A stretch of DNA of 64,000 nucleotides from Primula veris (lineage: Eukaryota; Streptophyta; Magnoliopsida; Ericales; Primulaceae), in contig OY821740.1 of the NCBI GenBank assembly GCA_963682055.1, positions 42,056,795 through 42,120,794 on the forward strand, given 5' to 3'. A program made the translations under genes and the position numbers. The number at the start of each line of letters is the position of its first letter. The first letter of the stretch is position 1. A model generated the notes under the pieces. That model saw only the letters and a list, made by a program, of their open reading frames with translations, was not told the origin of the DNA and ran no database searches. This document shows, piece by piece, positions 60,832 through 64,000 of this stretch.

Positions 60832-62537
60832 AGAGAGAGAAAGGCAGGGGGTCCCAATAGGACAGTACGAATAGTTGTAGCAACGGAGCTGACTTTGAAT
60901 AAGTATCATATCTGGACTTCTATTAATTATTTAACCTGAATCGGAATCGATTGCTAAAATCCTCTAGAACGTTTTTAGGGGCCTTTTCTCCATTCACCGT
61001 TTGTGGAATCTGCTTCCCGAATATGAGACCATCATTTTAGCAACATGATCGGATAAAAAAAGATTGGTAAGACTTTATAGAATTGCTGCTGTTGGAATCA
61101 TCTCTATAGCGTTTCAAAAAAAAAATCAAAAAATAATTTCTATATGATGAAATATAAAACCTGCATATTTCCAGCTTTGCTTCAATTAAAAAAAAGGAAT
61201 GCACATTAATGGATCACTGTGATACCATCTTGAGAGACAGCTATTTCATAACATGGCAAATTATCCATTGAAACAGGGAAAGGGGTGGAGGACTGCAGAT
61301 TTTTATGACTACTAAAACTGCTAAATCCTTACCATTGCATTGATTTTATTTTGATGGTCAAGATTTTATTACAAAGATGTGAAATAAACTTAATTTTGTT
61401 AGTCTGTTTCCTTTCCTTTTGAGGCCAAGTCTGCCTAAACTGGAAAAAAAGTATAGAGAAATAATATTATGATCCCATACAAATATATAAGCTAACCCAC
61501 TGAATTGTTTTTCAAGAGATTTTCAATCCGATAACTACAAAAATAATCAATTTCCAATTTAATATCAAAGAAGCCCTAAAAAACTTCCAACTAGAAAATA
61601 TAGATGGTTTTTTCTCCTAGAAACACACATGAAATAATATTTTTTAATCAACGATCAAACCCATTTAAATTGAAGAGTTTGATAAAAAAAAAAAAAAAAC
61701 TCAGACCAGATCAATCACTAAGAAGATTTATTTCTCTTTTATTTGTTTTTCAAATTTGATATTATTTGGATGAGGAATTCTATCGGCAGATTTTTTTAAT
61801 AAAAACTTCTACCATAGAACTTATATCGTAAAGAATAAGGGATGAATATAGAGGTCCCAAACATATCCTAAACTATTACATAAGAATTCTATTTTTGTAT
61901 GCAACTGCAAAGATAGAGATGAATTTAACCATTTAGAGAAACAAAGATATACTGCAAATAAGTAATTCTAGTCTAGCGTTAGAAGAAAAATATAAGTAAC
62001 TTCAATTTATATATGATTGCAGAACTATTCGAACGATATACCCTAATAATATTTGATTTAATTTGTGAATCTAACCACCCATGCATTTCCAAATCTAATT
62101 AATGAAAGGTTGGGATGGAGAAAAATATGATAGGGAGGAGACGTTTCTCCGCTTTTTCTCTGTCAATATCTTACCTTATATATATACTTTTTATGTATTT
62201 TCCTTTCTTTGGTATCCTTTTTTTTATTTTATAAAATTAATGGGTGATGATAATCTAATCTAACGGTTGACAAAGTGCAGTTTTGGTAGTCCTAGTGTGG
62301 AGCAGTCCTCTACCCTCCCATTGAAACACCCCCTAACATCCACACACTGAGTCATCTGAGATGAATGATCACAAAGCTAAACACTAGAAAAAGTCAGGCA
62401 CCTTGAATATCCTACAGAATACAGATTAAATGAACAGATCTGGTGATTTCAAACCAACAACTTCTCAGAAACAACCATATGTTTAGTACGACGTGACAAA
62501 TCATGTAATCTTCTACCAAAGCTGTACCTCACTACTC

Positions 62538-62953
62538 TTAAGCCAAATTTTGACCACGCTCCTTTAGTGCACGGACAAGATGTACAATGCGATACTTCAA
62601 TTTTTCATTTACAGCCTGAAGCTTCTCAATCTCTACTGAAGCCTGTTTATCAACAAGAAAAACAGTTGTAATGCTTATGGTTTCTATTAATTTTTATTAA
62701 TACAACACGATGTCATGAGGAAGGGTAAAGAGCTCTACCTCTTGCCTTTCTGAAGCATGAATGGCTTGAGTATTCTTTAGATCTGATTGTAGTTCACAAA
62801 CCATCTTCAGCAGTTCAGCAATTTTAGCATCTGCACACATTAAAATTATTAAAAAAAATTGGGCAGAGCTTGATGAAATAACATAATGATTATAGTGACT
62901 GATGACTTGCCTTCTTTAGCACCAAGGTTAGATTCGAGCCTTGTCAAGCGATC
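62538..62953 (-). CDS. 3' end of an unidentified coiled-coil protein gene
   Basis: Three 3'-terminal exons can be joined: 62911-62953, 62739-62830 and 62538-62642, which keep one frame to the stop. The 79-residue tail is a heptad-rich helix: DRLTRLESNLGAKE, then KIAELLKMVCELQSDL, then IEKLQAVNEKLKYRIVHLV and a basic end KERGQNLA. Upstream exons lie beyond the window, so the gene is partial at its 5' side. The intron between the first two exons uses GC rather than GT as donor (AAG|gcaagt). A branch-point-like ctaac precedes the acceptor of the 43-nt exon. I do not recognise the family; the helix resembles tRNA-synthetase-associated or other dimerisation coiled coils only in a general way. Confidence 0.75.
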
Positions 62954-64000
62954 CTTCAGTTCAAATGGACATTGTTAGTGAAACTATATTTTAATTAAAT
63001 CTTTAACAGACATGATTAAGGTATACACCTAGACATTATGAAAAGAATCACATCCCAATTCAATTATCTTCTCACAGGAAACTCTGATGCAACTATATAC
63101 ATATCTCCACCCAGATATATCTGAAAGCTAAATTGACATATATCAAAAATATATTCACGGTCCAGCTTATAACCAATTTACAAATGTAAGGCATAAATAA
63201 AATACATAACAAGTTCATGAATAAATTCGAAAGATTCGTTTGTAAAGAGAAACATGCTATCCTCTTTCTGATTTTTTTGCCTTGTCATACTGTCAATCTT
63301 TGGATGTAAACTCAAGATTATCACTGGCCATGAGACAAATAGATTATAAAGGATATTTGCAAACCAAGTCGAATGCCATTAAATAAGGATATTATTGCTA
63401 AAATAACAGGACGAGGTTTTCCAGTTTCAACTCCCCGGACACAATTTATATCTACCCTCCATGAAAATATGCTATAAACTGAAAAACTCCAAAGGAAAGT
63501 TGTATTTTGGGTAATTAACTAAGAGTTAAATTACGATACTCATTTCCCTATCCTGAAACTAAGTAGCAATAAGTAAATAATTTCAACCAAATCTCCTATT
63601 TTAACTAAGCATATATTCCTTATCTTCGTTGTATACTAAGAATTCAACCAAGATGTTTTTAATCAAAGAGGATCCAAGGCTTTTACACCGGCCTCATGGT
63701 CCCAAAAACCTTAAGCTCAAGTAAAGAGTGCTCTACCACTAAGCAGCCTATTTGTATTCCTTATCTTCGTTGTATACTAAGAATTTAACCAATGTACTTT
63801 TAATCAAAGAGGATCTAAGGCTTTTACACAGACCTAATTGTCCCAAAAACCTTAAGCTCAAGTAAAGAGTGCTCTACCACTAAGCAACCTATTTGTCTAA
63901 CCCAACTAAATTTCTTCTTCTAAACAAAATTTAGGGCGACATCTAGAAGAAACACTCACCGTCACTAACCGATACTACGTTTTGGTCATACTCCTAGCTT
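62954..64000. other. Probable intron of the partial coiled-coil gene
   Basis: No further exon could be placed with confidence. The stretch holds the 141-bp tandem repeat (63615-63896). A donor-like GTGAGT is at about 63958, but every frame before it is short or interrupted. Confidence 0.5.
63615..63896 (-). repeat. 141-bp tandem duplication with a tRNA-like segment
   Basis: Two units of exactly 141 bp (63615-63755 and 63756-63896) differ at only a few sites. Read on the minus strand, each contains taggctgcttagtggtagag (or close to it), which resembles the A-box half of a tRNA. A weak B-box-like ggtttttgggacc follows about 35 nt later. This suggests a tRNA-derived SINE or tRNA pseudogene that was duplicated in tandem. 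There is no poly(A) or poly(T) tail that I can define. Confidence 0.7.

Larger units (their letters stand above)
59368..62537. other. Intergenic region upstream of NUP93
   Basis: The NUP93 promoter is at the left: a CT-rich leader (59368-59385) and a TA/TG-rich stretch (59387-59430). Two strongly G-rich clusters, at 60308-60342 and 60801-60831, are the only other standout sequence. A 29-bp segment around agattttaacaaatattttt is repeated 73 bp apart (60661 and 60734). The right part carries the 3' UTR of the next gene. No gene seen. Confidence 0.55.

Noticed and set aside
63955..64000. Possible extra exon of the coiled-coil gene before GTGAGT
   Set aside because: No frame both stays open and matches the phase of the next exon, unless a 15-nt exon is assumed; evidence too thin.
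1..64000. CRISPR arrays, operons, bacterial mobile elements, tRNA or rRNA genes
   Set aside because: None visible; the gene structure is that of a plant nuclear genome. The only tRNA-like sequence is the degenerate segment in the 141-bp repeat.

Overview
This window is plant nuclear DNA, most likely from a core eudicot outside the Brassicaceae. It is AT-rich. Its genes are split by GT-AG introns, microsatellites and small class II transposons are frequent, and every recognisable protein belongs to a land-plant family. Exons were assembled by eye from splice signals and reading-frame continuity, with no transcript support. No operons, CRISPR arrays, tRNA or rRNA genes were seen.

Layout from left to right: a single-exon membrane protein of unknown function (3786-5153, -); an AP2-type transcription factor with nine coding exons, one only 9 nt long (10242-15768, +); a class B heat-stress factor resembling HSFB3, tail to tail with the AP2 gene (16371-19450, -); a circularly permuted DAR-type GTPase resembling SIN2 (25315-30776, -); a MIZ1/DUF617 protein (35652-36730, -); a relic of a glycosyltransferase gene (about 42230-42424, +); an intact zeatin O-glycosyltransferase-like UGT (43647-45026, +); tRNA-splicing endonuclease subunit Sen54 (45998-47792, -); nucleoporin NUP93 with 15 coding exons (50164-59367, -); and the 3' end of an unidentified coiled-coil gene that runs off the right edge (62538-62953, -).

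The genes do not form a pathway. Their order does look ancestral: by memory of the Arabidopsis map, AP2 (At2g41710), HSFB3 (At2g41690), SIN2 (At2g41670), MIZ1 (At2g41660) and NUP93A (At2g41620) are neighbours there, and NUP93B and Sen54 (At3g57350, At3g57360) are adjacent on the duplicate segment. The UGT and its relic look like a lineage-specific insertion into this block.

The space between and inside genes is rich in short non-autonomous transposons. They include a hAT MITE with a perfect 8-bp target duplication, a TRIM retroelement with a tRNA-iMet-type primer site, a CACTA MITE, a near-perfect hairpin MITE, several Stowaway-like copies, and a long-TIR element in a NUP93 intron that itself carries a Tourist-like insertion. 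A three-unit 150-bp tandem repeat and a two-unit 141-bp repeat with a tRNA-like segment remain unexplained. I found no convincing new multi-gene system; the most interesting material is the transposon structure, the UGT relic and the unexplained tandem repeats.
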